Positions 56,752 to 64,000 of a DNA stretch of 64,000 nucleotides are shown here, in pieces. The notes beneath the pieces were generated by a model. The model worked only from the letters and a program-made list of their open reading frames with translations, ran no database searches and had not been told where the DNA came from. Origin of the DNA: Devosia sp. 67-54. GTDB taxonomy: Bacteria; Pseudomonadota; Alphaproteobacteria; Rhizobiales; Devosiaceae. The stretch is from contig NZ_MKVA01000003.1 in NCBI RefSeq assembly GCF_001899075.1, positions 1-64,000 on the forward strand, given 5' to 3'. Made by a program: the position numbers and the translations under genes. Position 1 is the first letter of the stretch, and each line of letters begins with the position of its first letter.

Positions 56752-57735
56752 TCAGTGGTTCAGCGCGGCCATTCCGGCTTCGCTGTAGCGCGTACCGGCC
56801 GCCGCGCCCACCGGCGCCGCGTCGTCCAGGGCCTTGAGATCGCCGTCACTCAGCGTGATGTCGGCGGCCGCAACGTTCTCTTCGAGATATTTGATCCGCC
56901 GCGTGCCGGGAATCGGCGTCGTGCCCTGCGCGATGGTCCAGGCGAGCGCGATCTGCCCGGGAGTCACGCCCTTTTGCGTCGCAACACGCGTGATCCGGTC
57001 GACGATCGCCTGGTTCGACGCGATGTTCTCCTCGGCCAGCCGCGGATACATCGATTTGCGGAAATCGTCGGCCGGCAGCGCGCTGGCGTCGAGCCGGCCG
57101 GTGAGGAAGCCGCGGCCGAGCGGCGAGTAGCTGACGAAGCCGATGCCCAGCTCCCGCACCGTCTTCAGCACGTCGTTGCTCTCGGGCGACCGCTCGAACA
57201 GCGAATACTCCGTCTGCACCGCCGTCAGCGGATGCACCGCATGCGCCCGGCGGATCGTCGCCGGCGCGGCCTCCGAGACGCCGATGTAGCGGACCTTGCC
57301 GGCCTGCACCAACTCCTTCAGGGCGCCGATCGACTCCTCGATCTCGACCTTCGGGTCGATGCGGTGCAGGTAGTAGAGGTCGACATAGTCGGTCCGCAGA
57401 TGCTTCAGCGACCGGTCGATCGCCTTCCTGATGTAGGCCGGGGTGCCGTTGACCGGGCCGCGCTCGCCGCTGTCGCTGACTTCCGAGCCCACCTTGGTGG
57501 CGATCAGCACCTTGTCGCGCTTGCCGGCGAACGCCTTGGCGAGCAGGATTTCGTTCTTGAACGGCCCGTAGATCTCGGCCGTGTCGAAAAACGTCACGCC
57601 CAGCTCGATCGCCCGGGCCAGCGTCGACAGATTCTCCTGCTCGTCGCTCGGCCCGTAAAATGCGCTCATCCCCATGCAGCCCAGTCCTTCGGCGCTGACG
57701 ACGAGCCCCTGGCTCCCCAGTTTCACCTGCTTCAT
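56752..57735 (-). CDS. aldo/keto reductase
   Basis: A 327-residue NADPH-dependent oxidoreductase of the AKR13/YajO-like kind. Catalytic tetrad: Asp and Tyr in FFDTAEIYGP, Lys in VLIATKVG, His in DLYYLHRID. GLGCMGMSAFYG is the typical N-terminus and TPIPGTRRIKYLEEN the cofactor region. Start supported by AAGGAA. The substrate is unknown. Confidence 0.93.
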   Translation of the reverse strand: MKQVKLGSQGLVVSAEGLGCMGMSAFYGPSDEQENLSTLARAIELGVTFFDTAEIYGPFKNEILLAKAFAGKRDKVLIATKVGSEVSDSGERGPVNGTPAYIRKAIDRSLKHLRTDYVDLYYLHRIDPKVEIEESIGALKELVQAGKVRYIGVSEAAPATIRRAHAVHPLTAVQTEYSLFERSPESNDVLKTVRELGIGFVSYSPLGRGFLTGRLDASALPADDFRKSMYPRLAEENIASNQAIVDRITRVATQKGVTPGQIALAWTIAQGTTPIPGTRRIKYLEENVAAADITLSDGDLKALDDAAPVGAAAGTRYSEAGMAALNH

Positions 57736-57784
57736 GTCAAATTCCTTTGTGAACGATATGCCGCCATGGGAGCTTACCGAGGCG

Positions 57785-58714
57785 ATGCCCCGATCGGTCC
57801 AAGCGGTAGTCTTTGCACTCTTCCTGAGCGTCGGCACCTGGACGGCCGCAAGCAGCATGGCCGCTCCGGCGCCGGTCCTGGCGTCCTATTGCTTTGAACG
57901 GGAACTCGACGACGGCCGGCCGCGGTCGAGTTGCATCTAGGCGCAAGGCTATACCTCGGACGTCTGCAACGCAATCGAACGCGACGCGCAGGCCGCCCAT
58001 CTGCCGCCCGGATATTTCGCCCGGCTCATCTGGCAGGAGAGTCACTTCAACGCCAATGTTGTGAGTTGGGCGGGCGCCGCCGGGATTGCGCAATTCATGC
58101 CCGCGACGGGCCGCATCCAGGGGCTGACGAACGCCTACAACCCCGCCGAGGCGCTGTGGCGATCGGCGCACTATCTCGACCAGCTGCGCGGCAAATTCGG
58201 CAATCTCGGGCTTGCGGCGGCCGCCTACAATGGCGGCGAGAACCGCGTGGCCCGCTTCATCGCCGGCACGGGCGACCTCGCCGCCGAGACCATCGACTAC
58301 GTGCAGATCGTGACCGGCATTCCGGTGACCGACTGGCTGGCGGGCGACGTGGCCACGACGGACTATGCGCTGTCCGCCGACAAATCGTTCGCCGAGGCCT
58401 GCATTGCGCTCGCCGAAACCAGCAGGATGGACAAGCACTTCACCCCGCCCACGGCGATCGTGCAGCCCTGGGGCATCCAGCTTGCCGAATTCTTTTCGCC
58501 CGCCACCGCCCGCCGCGCCTTCGCCCGCCTGCAGGCGCGCCACGCCAGGGTGCTCGACGGCGAGGACCTGATGCTGGTCGCCCGCCGCAATCCCAATTTC
58601 GGCCGCGCCCTGCGCTACCGCGTCGAAATCGGCCGGGCCACCCGCAAGGACGCCGAGACACTCTGCGCCAGCCTGCAAAAAGCCGGCGGCGCCTGCGCGG
58701 TCGTCTCCAACTAG
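57785..58714 (+). pseudogene. lytic transglycosylase interrupted by an in-frame amber codon
   Basis: One continuous frame encodes a signal peptide (MPRSVQAVVFALFLSVGTW), then hits TAG at 57938-57940, and continues in the same frame. What follows is an SLT-type domain with IWQESHFNANVVSWAGAAGI (catalytic Glu), then AAAYNGGENRVARFI, and a C-terminal repeat-like region. The next usable start, GTG at 58061, lies after the catalytic Glu, so neither half should be active. Either a recent nonsense mutation or a sequencing error is likely; no frameshift is needed to restore it. Confidence 0.8.
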
Positions 58715-58745
58715 AACGATCTATCCTCGAAGCCGGCGCACTTGG

Positions 58746-58850
58746 CCCGCACCCCCGGCTCCTCCCGCAAACGGGGGAGGGATGCCCGACTGCACCACCG
58801 CGCCAGCGGCTCATCGCCCCCCCTTGCGGGGAGGGGGCGGGGGCCCAGCC
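58746..58850. repeat. palindromic intergenic element, ileS-lspA type
   Basis: CTCCTCCCGCAAACGGGGGAG and CCCCCCTTGCGGGGAGGGGG blocks flank a GCCCGACTG-containing core, mirroring the element at 41.5 kb. It lies between the convergent transglycosylase and ubiA frames. Confidence 0.75.
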
Positions 58851-58864
58851 ACTGGACATGAGAC

Positions 58865-59821
58865 CTAGAACGTCAGTTCAATCAGCAGCGCCAGCGTCAC
58901 CGTTAGTCCAACCCAGTGGTTGGCCCGGAAACGGGTGAGGGCGTTGCCGGCAATGGTGCGGTCGAGCGTCGCCACCTGCCAGCCGAGGATCGCCACCGGC
59001 ACCAGCATCGCCAGCATGACCACCGGGCCGCCGCCGGCCAGCAGCGCCGCCGCGAGCCACAGCACCACCGCTCCGGCATAGAACAGACCGGTGATCGGCC
59101 GCACCCGGCTGCCGAACAGCCGCGCCGTGGATTTGACCCCGATCAGCGCGTCGTCCTCGATGTCCTGCAGCGCGTAGATCGTATCGTAGCCGATGGTCCA
59201 CAGGATCGCCCCGCCATAGAGCAGCACCGGCGGCAGCGCGAGGCTTCCTGCTTCCGCCGCCCAGCCCACCAGCGCGCCGTACGAAAAGGCGAGGCCGAGG
59301 AAGAATTGCGGCCACCACGTCACCCGCTTCATGAACGGATAGATCGCGATCAGCGCCAGCGACGCGACGCCCAGCCAGATGGTGAAGATGTTGAACTGCA
59401 CCAGGATCAGCAGCCCCACCAGCCCTTGCAGCACGAGGAACGCCGCCGCCTGCCGCTTCGTCACCTGCCCGGAGGGGATCGGCCTGAGCCGGGTGCGCGC
59501 CACCTTCATGTCGATGTCGGTGTCGACGATGTCGTTGAAGGTGCAGCCGGCGCCGCGCATCACCGCCGCGCCGACGAGGAACAGCAGCATCGCCCACCAG
59601 TTGAAGCCGTGCCCGGGCGTCGCCAGCGCGTAGAGCGCCAGCGACATCGAGCAGGGCCAGAACAGCAGCAGCAGCGGCGTCGGCCGGTCCCAGCGCGCCA
59701 GCCGCGCATAGGGCTTCAGCCAGGCCGGGGCGAAGCTGTCGACCCAGTTGCCGCGCTGCGCGTCGGCGACGGGAGCGCTGGTCGGGGGCGCCTCGGGAGT
59801 TTGCGCCGAAGGACTTGGCAT
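58865..59821 (-). CDS. ubiA: 4-hydroxybenzoate polyprenyltransferase
   Basis: A 318-residue membrane enzyme of ubiquinone synthesis with about eight helices. The two Asp-rich prenyl-diphosphate sites are NDIVDTDID and YDTIYALQDIEDD. A 40-residue hydrophilic N-terminal extension precedes the first helix. Divergent from rsmE. Confidence 0.95.
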   Translation of the reverse strand: MPSPSAQTPEAPPTSAPVADAQRGNWVDSFAPAWLKPYARLARWDRPTPLLLLFWPCSMSLALYALATPGHGFNWWAMLLFLVGAAVMRGAGCTFNDIVDTDIDMKVARTRLRPIPSGQVTKRQAAAFLVLQGLVGLLILVQFNIFTIWLGVASLALIAIYPFMKRVTWWPQFFLGLAFSYGALVGWAAEAGSLALPPVLLYGGAILWTIGYDTIYALQDIEDDALIGVKSTARLFGSRVRPITGLFYAGAVVLWLAAALLAGGGPVVMLAMLVPVAILGWQVATLDRTIAGNALTRFRANHWVGLTVTLALLIELTF

Positions 59822-59881
59822 GGTCGGGCTCTCGTGCGGTAATGCGCCGGTCTTATCCCGCCGCCAACCGCCCAACGCAAT

Positions 59882-60631
59882 ATGCCCCGCGCCCATCGAT
59901 CGCTGCCGCGTGTCCATGTCGAGGCCGACCTCGCCGCCGGCGCGACGGTTATGCTCGATGCCGAGGCCACGAACCACCTGGTCAACGTGCTGCGCCTCAA
60001 GGAGGGCGACGCCGCCATCCTGTTCAACGGCCGCCACGGCGCCTGGCTGGCGCGGATCGCCAAGGCCGGCAGGAAGGGCGCCACGCTGGATGTCGCCGGG
60101 CAGGCCTCGCCGCAGACGCCGCCCTCCGACCTCTGGTTCGGCTTCGCGCCGCTGAAGATCGGCCGCCTCGACTATGTGGTGCAGAAGGCGACCGAGATGG
60201 GCGCCGGCACCATCCAGCCGGTGCTCACCGAATTCACCCAGACCCGCAGGCTGCGCGCCGACAAGCTCGAGGCCTATGTGCTCGAGGCGGCGCAGCAATG
60301 CGAGGTGCTGAGCGTGCCCCGCGTCGCTGCCGAGATCGAGCTGCGTCCGCTGGTCGCGGGCTGGCGGCAGGCGCAGGGCCTGCGCCGCCTGCTGTTCGCC
60401 GACGAGGCGGCGCCCTCGGCCAGCCCCGTCGACAGCATCGGCCGCCTGCAGGGCCTGCCGGTCGGCCTGCTGGTCGGCCCCGAGGGCGGCTTTTCCGACG
60501 CCGAACGCGAATTGCTGCTGGCGCAGGATTTCGTCGTTCCCATCAGTCTCGGCCCCCGGATTCTGCGCGCCGACACCGCCGCCGTGGCGGCTTTGGCCCT
60601 GGTTCAGGCAATCATCGGCGATTGGCGATAA
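59882..60631 (+). CDS. rsmE: 16S rRNA (uracil1498-N3)-methyltransferase
   Basis: A 249-residue SPOUT methyltransferase. The N-terminal PUA-like part has HLVNVLRLKEGD, and the knot has GLLVGPEGGFSDAERELL and SLGPRILRADTAAVAALAL. Co-oriented with gshA, a pairing common in alphaproteobacteria. Confidence 0.95.
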   Translation: MPRAHRSLPRVHVEADLAAGATVMLDAEATNHLVNVLRLKEGDAAILFNGRHGAWLARIAKAGRKGATLDVAGQASPQTPPSDLWFGFAPLKIGRLDYVVQKATEMGAGTIQPVLTEFTQTRRLRADKLEAYVLEAAQQCEVLSVPRVAAEIELRPLVAGWRQAQGLRRLLFADEAAPSASPVDSIGRLQGLPVGLLVGPEGGFSDAERELLLAQDFVVPISLGPRILRADTAAVAALALVQAIIGDWR

Positions 60632-60716
60632 AAGCATTGCTTTCGGGCAATCGCCGGCTATTGTCCCGGCCCGAGCCGGCGCCCCGTCCGGCGCTTGGTC
60701 TCGTTCCGGAGTTCTC

Positions 60717-62066
60717 ATGGCTGGCGCCGAATCCTCGCCGCTCATCGCCTCGCGCGCCGATCTCGTTCATGCCCTGGCCCGTGGCGGCAAACCGAAATCC
60801 GAGTGGCGCGTCGGCACCGAGCACGAAAAGCACGTTTACCGCAAAGACCCGCTGCGCCCGGTCCCGTACGAGGGCAGCGACGGCATTGGCGCGCTGCTCG
60901 CCGGCATCAAGGCGCGCACCGGCTGGGAGTATTTCTACGACCGCGACACCCCCATCGGGCTGCGCAATCTCGGCCCGGTCGGCGGCATTTCGCTCGAGCC
61001 GGGCGGCCAGTTCGAGCTTTCCGGCGCGCCGCAGGAAACCATCCACGGCGCCGCCGCCGAGCTCGACGCGCACCTCGCCGACTGCCACGCCGTGGGGCAG
61101 GGGCTCAACATCCACTTCCTCGGCCTCGGCGTCACCCCGCTCTGGAGCGTGTCCGAGCTGAAGCGCATGCCCAAATCGCGCTACGGCATCATGACCCCCT
61201 ACATGGACAAGGTCGGAACGCTCGGCACCTCGATGATGTACCGCTCGGCCACCGTGCAGGCGAACCTCGATTTCGCCGACGAGGCCGACATGGTGAAAAA
61301 GCTGCGCGTGTCGTTGGCGCTGCAGCCCGTCGTCACCGCGCTGTTCGCCAATTCGCCCTTCGTCGACGGCAAGCCTTCGGGCTATCTGAGCTTCCGCTCG
61401 CACATCTGGCTCGATACCGACACCGCCCGCACCGGCGTGCTGCCCTTCGTGTTCGAGCCCGGCTTCGGCTTCGACCGCTATGTCGAGCACGCCCTCGACG
61501 TGCCGATGTATTTCGTCATCCGCGACGGCCGCTACGTCGACGTCGCCGGCGAGAGTTTTCGCGCGTTTCTTCGGGGCGAGCTGCCGCAGCTCCCCGGTGA
61601 AAAGCCGACGGTCAAGGACTGGGAAGACCACCTCTCGACGCTGTTCCCGGAAGTGCGGCTCAAGCAGTTCCTCGAAATGCGCGGCGCCGACATGGGCGAC
61701 CGCGATCACGTGCTGGCGCTGCCCGCTCTGTGGGTCGGGCTGCTCTATGACGAGGACGCGCTTGATGAAGCCGCCGACCGCATCAGGGACTGGACCGGCG
61801 AAGAGGTCTGGACGCTGCGCCGCGCCGTTCCCAGAACGGCGATCCACACCCCGTTCCAGGGCTGCCTCGTCTCCGACATCGCCCGCGACGTGCTGGCCCT
61901 CGCCCAGGCCGGCCTCAAGCGCCGCGGTCTCGGCGAAGAGCAGTACCTCGCCTGCCTCGAACAGACCCTCGCCCTCAACAAGACCCCCGCCGAACGCTGG
62001 CTCGACAAATACCATGGCGAGTGGGGTGGCGACGTGACCAGGATTTTCGACGAAGCAGAGATTTAA
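60717..62066 (+). CDS. gshA: glutamate-cysteine ligase, GCS2 type
   Basis: A 449-residue enzyme of glutathione synthesis of the plant/alphaproteobacterial class. RVGTEHEKHVYRKDPLRPV, SLEPGGQFELSGAP, MYRSATVQANLDFADEADMV and FRSHIWLDTDTARTG are characteristic. Full length. Confidence 0.95.
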   Translation: MAGAESSPLIASRADLVHALARGGKPKSEWRVGTEHEKHVYRKDPLRPVPYEGSDGIGALLAGIKARTGWEYFYDRDTPIGLRNLGPVGGISLEPGGQFELSGAPQETIHGAAAELDAHLADCHAVGQGLNIHFLGLGVTPLWSVSELKRMPKSRYGIMTPYMDKVGTLGTSMMYRSATVQANLDFADEADMVKKLRVSLALQPVVTALFANSPFVDGKPSGYLSFRSHIWLDTDTARTGVLPFVFEPGFGFDRYVEHALDVPMYFVIRDGRYVDVAGESFRAFLRGELPQLPGEKPTVKDWEDHLSTLFPEVRLKQFLEMRGADMGDRDHVLALPALWVGLLYDEDALDEAADRIRDWTGEEVWTLRRAVPRTAIHTPFQGCLVSDIARDVLALAQAGLKRRGLGEEQYLACLEQTLALNKTPAERWLDKYHGEWGGDVTRIFDEAEI

Positions 62067-62077
62067 CAGTCGGCGCA

Positions 62078-62129
62078 CCTCTCCCGCTTGCGGGGGAGGG
62101 GACCACGCGCAGCGTGGTGGAGGGGGCGG
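62078..62129. repeat. double-hairpin intergenic element after gshA
   Basis: CCTCTCCCGC/GCGGGGGAGG and CCACGC-GCA-GCGTGG hairpins in succession, twelve bases after gshA. Related in composition to the other palindromic elements; it could terminate gshA. Confidence 0.65.
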
Positions 62130-62170
62130 GACTGGACTCGGTGCCTGTGGCCATCCGCCCCGGCGCAATC

Positions 62171-62266
62171 CACATCGTCATTCCCGCGAAAGCGGGAATC
62201 CAGGCGAAGTGTTCGGACGTCCGCGAGCTCGGTCTGGGTTCCCGCGTGCGCGGGAATGACGATGTG
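62171..62266. repeat. 96-base MITE-like element with 18-base terminal inverted repeats
   Basis: CACATCGTCATTCCCGCG at the left end is exactly complemented by CGCGGGAATGACGATGTG at the right end. Internal hairpins (TTCCCGCGAAAGCGGGAA and a second copy) lie inside. The CGTCATTCCCGCG core is a well-known dispersed intergenic palindrome type in proteobacteria. There is no coding content. Confidence 0.85.
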
Positions 62267-62294
62267 GGGAGATGCGTGACAAGAGCCTGTCTTG

Positions 62295-63053
62295 CTACCG
62301 CGTCTGCGCCGTCAGCGTCCGTGCGCCCACCCAGGCGCCGAGCACCACCAGCACCACCGCCAGCAGCGCCCCGATCCACACGATCGGGTTGGTGAAATCG
62401 CCGCGGAACACCGCGCGCAGCGCTTCGACGATGTGCTTGAACGGGTTGAAGTCCGAGGCGATCTGCAGCCAGCGCGGCGCGATGTTCATCGGCAAGAGGA
62501 TGCCCGACAGCAGCAGGATCGGCAGCGCCAGCGTGTTGACCAGCGGCGCCAGCGCGTCCTCGCTCTTGGTGGCGATGCCGATGGCGTTGGAGATGAACGA
62601 GAACGCGGCGCCGAGCAGCGCCACCAGCACCAGCCCGATCAGCAGCGCCGCCGGCGGCACGCGCAGCCCCAGCAGATAGGCGCAGCCCACCAGCACGATC
62701 GCCTGCACCGAGATCACCACCACGTCGCGCAGCGTCCGCCCGGCGATGATCGAGGTGCGCGCCGCCGGCGTCACCAATTGCCGGTCGATCACGCCCGAGC
62801 GCCATTCGGCGATGATGCCGAAGCCCACGAACAGCCCGCCGAAAATCCCGAGCTGCACCAGCAGGCCAGGCACGAACACCTGCCAGGCATCGCCCTGGAA
62901 GCCTGAGGTCGCCGCGATGTTCTGCAGCAGCGGCCCGAACAGCGTCAGATAGAGGATCGGCTGCAGCAGCCCGATCAGCACCCACAGCGGCTGCCTGAGG
63001 CTGAGCCGCATCGAGCGCGAAAAGATGATCCAGGTGTCGCGAAAGAACGTCAT
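62295..63053 (-). CDS. ABC-2 type permease, DrrB-like
   Basis: A 252-residue six-helix permease. The conserved C-terminal part LPILLLSGILLPMNIAPRWL with NPFKHIVEALRAVFRG is typical of daunorubicin-resistance-type DrrB exporters. Twelve bases separate it from the ATPase gene upstream. The substrate, a drug or lipid-like compound, is unknown. Confidence 0.88.
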   Translation of the reverse strand: MTFFRDTWIIFSRSMRLSLRQPLWVLIGLLQPILYLTLFGPLLQNIAATSGFQGDAWQVFVPGLLVQLGIFGGLFVGFGIIAEWRSGVIDRQLVTPAARTSIIAGRTLRDVVVISVQAIVLVGCAYLLGLRVPPAALLIGLVLVALLGAAFSFISNAIGIATKSEDALAPLVNTLALPILLLSGILLPMNIAPRWLQIASDFNPFKHIVEALRAVFRGDFTNPIVWIGALLAVVLVVLGAWVGARTLTAQTR

Positions 63054-63065
63054 TTTATCAGCTCC

Positions 63066-64000
63066 TCAATCCCTGAGACTCCGCCCCGTCAGCGTCAGGA
63101 ACACGTCGTCCAGCGTCGGCCGGTTGACGTCGACGCCGATGGCGTCGATGCCGGCCTTGGTCAGCCCCGCCAGCAGCACCGGCAGGGCGCGGCCGCCGTC
63201 GGGCACGTGCAGGCGCACCACATGCGCCTCGGTCTGCGGCGCATCGGCGCCCTCGAGCCCGCCGGCGATGCCGGCTGCGCGCTGCGCGTCGGCCTCGTCG
63301 CGCAGCGTCAGCGTGATGGCGTCGCCCGACACCCGCTTCTTCAGCGCGGCCGGCGTGCCCTCGGCGACGATGGTGCCGTGGTCGATGATCAGGATGCGGT
63401 CGGAGAGCGAATCCGCCTCGTCCATGTAGTGCGTGGTGAGGAACACCGTGGTGCCCAGCGTGTCGCGCAGCGACCGGATATGCGTCCACAAATTGGCCCG
63501 GCTCTGCGGGTCGAGCCCGGTCGACGGTTCGTCGAGGAATACCAGCGTCGGCTGGTGGATCAGCCCCATGACGATGTCGAGCCGCCGCCGCTGCCCGCCC
63601 GACAGCGAGCCGCAGGTGCGCGACCAGACCTCGGCGAGGTCGAGCGCCGCGAGCAGGTCCTTGCCGCGGCGCGTCGCCGTGGCGCGGTCGATGCCGTAAA
63701 GCCGGGCGTGGCTGATGATCTCGTCGCCCACCACCGCCTCCGGCGAGGTGGAGCCGGCCTGGCTGACATAGCCGATCTTGCGCCGCACATTGACCGCGTC
63801 GGTCCTGAGGTCGCTGCCCGCCACGATGGCGCTGCCGCCGGTCGGGGCGAGCAGGGTGCACAGCATCTTGAGCGTCGTGGTCTTGCCGGCGCCGTTCGGG
63901 CCGAGGAAGCCGACGATCTCGCCGGCCTCGACCCTCAGGTCGATGCCGCGCACCGCCTCGATGTCCTTGCCGCGCGCCTTGTAGGTCCGCTTGAGGCCCT
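63066..64000 (-). CDS. DrrA-like ABC exporter ATPase, partial at the window edge
   Basis: At least 310 residues; the true start lies beyond the window, since the frame stays open with KRTYKARGKDIEAVRGIDL before the first internal GTG. Walker A GPNGAGKT, signature LSGGQRRR, Walker B LVFLDEPSTGLD and the H-loop LTTHYMDEA are all intact. The C-terminal region ending RPTLDDVFLTLTGRSLRD is typical of the DrrA/CcmA class. Pairs with the downstream permease. Confidence 0.93.
   Translation of the reverse strand, partial: GLKRTYKARGKDIEAVRGIDLRVEAGEIVGFLGPNGAGKTTTLKMLCTLLAPTGGSAIVAGSDLRTDAVNVRRKIGYVSQAGSTSPEAVVGDEIISHARLYGIDRATATRRGKDLLAALDLAEVWSRTCGSLSGGQRRRLDIVMGLIHQPTLVFLDEPSTGLDPQSRANLWTHIRSLRDTLGTTVFLTTHYMDEADSLSDRILIIDHGTIVAEGTPAALKKRVSGDAITLTLRDEADAQRAAGIAGGLEGADAPQTEAHVVRLHVPDGGRALPVLLAGLTKAGIDAIGVDVNRPTLDDVFLTLTGRSLRD

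Noticed and set aside
57938..57940. Amber codon read as pyrrolysine or programmed readthrough in the transglycosylase gene.
   Set aside because: No pyrrolysine genes or readthrough signals are visible; nonsense mutation or sequencing error is simpler.

Overview
The window looks like chromosomal DNA of an alphaproteobacterium of the order Hyphomicrobiales, possibly Devosia-like (the genus is an inference). The supports are very GC-rich coding sequence; a tRNA-His with the alphaproteobacterial U72-A73 acceptor end beside an alpha-type hisS; a hisS-hisZ-short hisG operon; the plant/alphaproteobacterial type of glutamate-cysteine ligase; small alphaproteobacterial families (DUF2093, DUF4170, DUF1127); and an alpha-glucoside agl locus of the rhizobial kind. 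Most of the window is housekeeping DNA. Accessory DNA of visibly lower GC sits at the left end (67-1206) and inside the agl locus (about 5243-6136).

Layout. 1.2-10.3 kb: alpha-glucoside uptake and hydrolysis (aglEFG, aglR, aglA, aglK). Two perfect 14-bp palindromes lie before aglE and a third near-copy lies between aglR and aglA, so one LacI-type repressor probably controls both arms. 10.4-13.7 kb: a Dpp/Opp-like ABC operon with no binding protein, whose fused ATPase has lost both signature motifs and both Q-loop glutamines. 13.8-16.6 kb: a PAS sensor kinase with Arg at the phospho-His position. 16.9-21.5 kb: tRNA-His, bacterioferritin with its Bfd partner, a TadG-like protein, an L,D-transpeptidase and tag. 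21.5-25.7 kb: a small DUF1127 gene, an array of hairpins, then hisS-hisZ-hisG. 25.8-32.9 kb: GtrA and TSUP membrane proteins, a HigBA-type toxin-antitoxin, CIRCE-groES-groEL, a glycosyltransferase and a zeta-like toxin pair. 32.9-38.4 kb: a response regulator, a degenerate EAL protein, a HAD phosphatase, ribF and a HerA-like ATPase. 38.6-45.1 kb: ileS, lspA, a lipoprotein, rluB with a long repetitive basic tail, and rsmD. 45.1-52.3 kb: mutL, tadA, a patatin, purD, xseA and a secreted lectin-like beta-propeller. 52.5-55.9 kb: an envelope-lipid neighbourhood (DUF2093, LpxB-related protein, DUF374 acyltransferase, DUF4170, cysQ). 56-64 kb: a conserved hypothetical, an aldo/keto reductase, a lytic transglycosylase broken by an amber codon, ubiA, rsmE, gshA and a DrrAB-type ABC exporter cut by the window edge.

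A family of GC-rich palindromic intergenic repeats recurs, mostly at junctions of convergent genes, where it may act as bidirectional terminators. The strongest leads for something unusual are the motif-degenerate ABC ATPase, the pseudokinase and the degenerate EAL protein (three apparently catalytically eroded signalling or transport proteins), the hairpin array upstream of hisS, and the interrupted lytic transglycosylase. I did not find a clearly new defence or mobile system.
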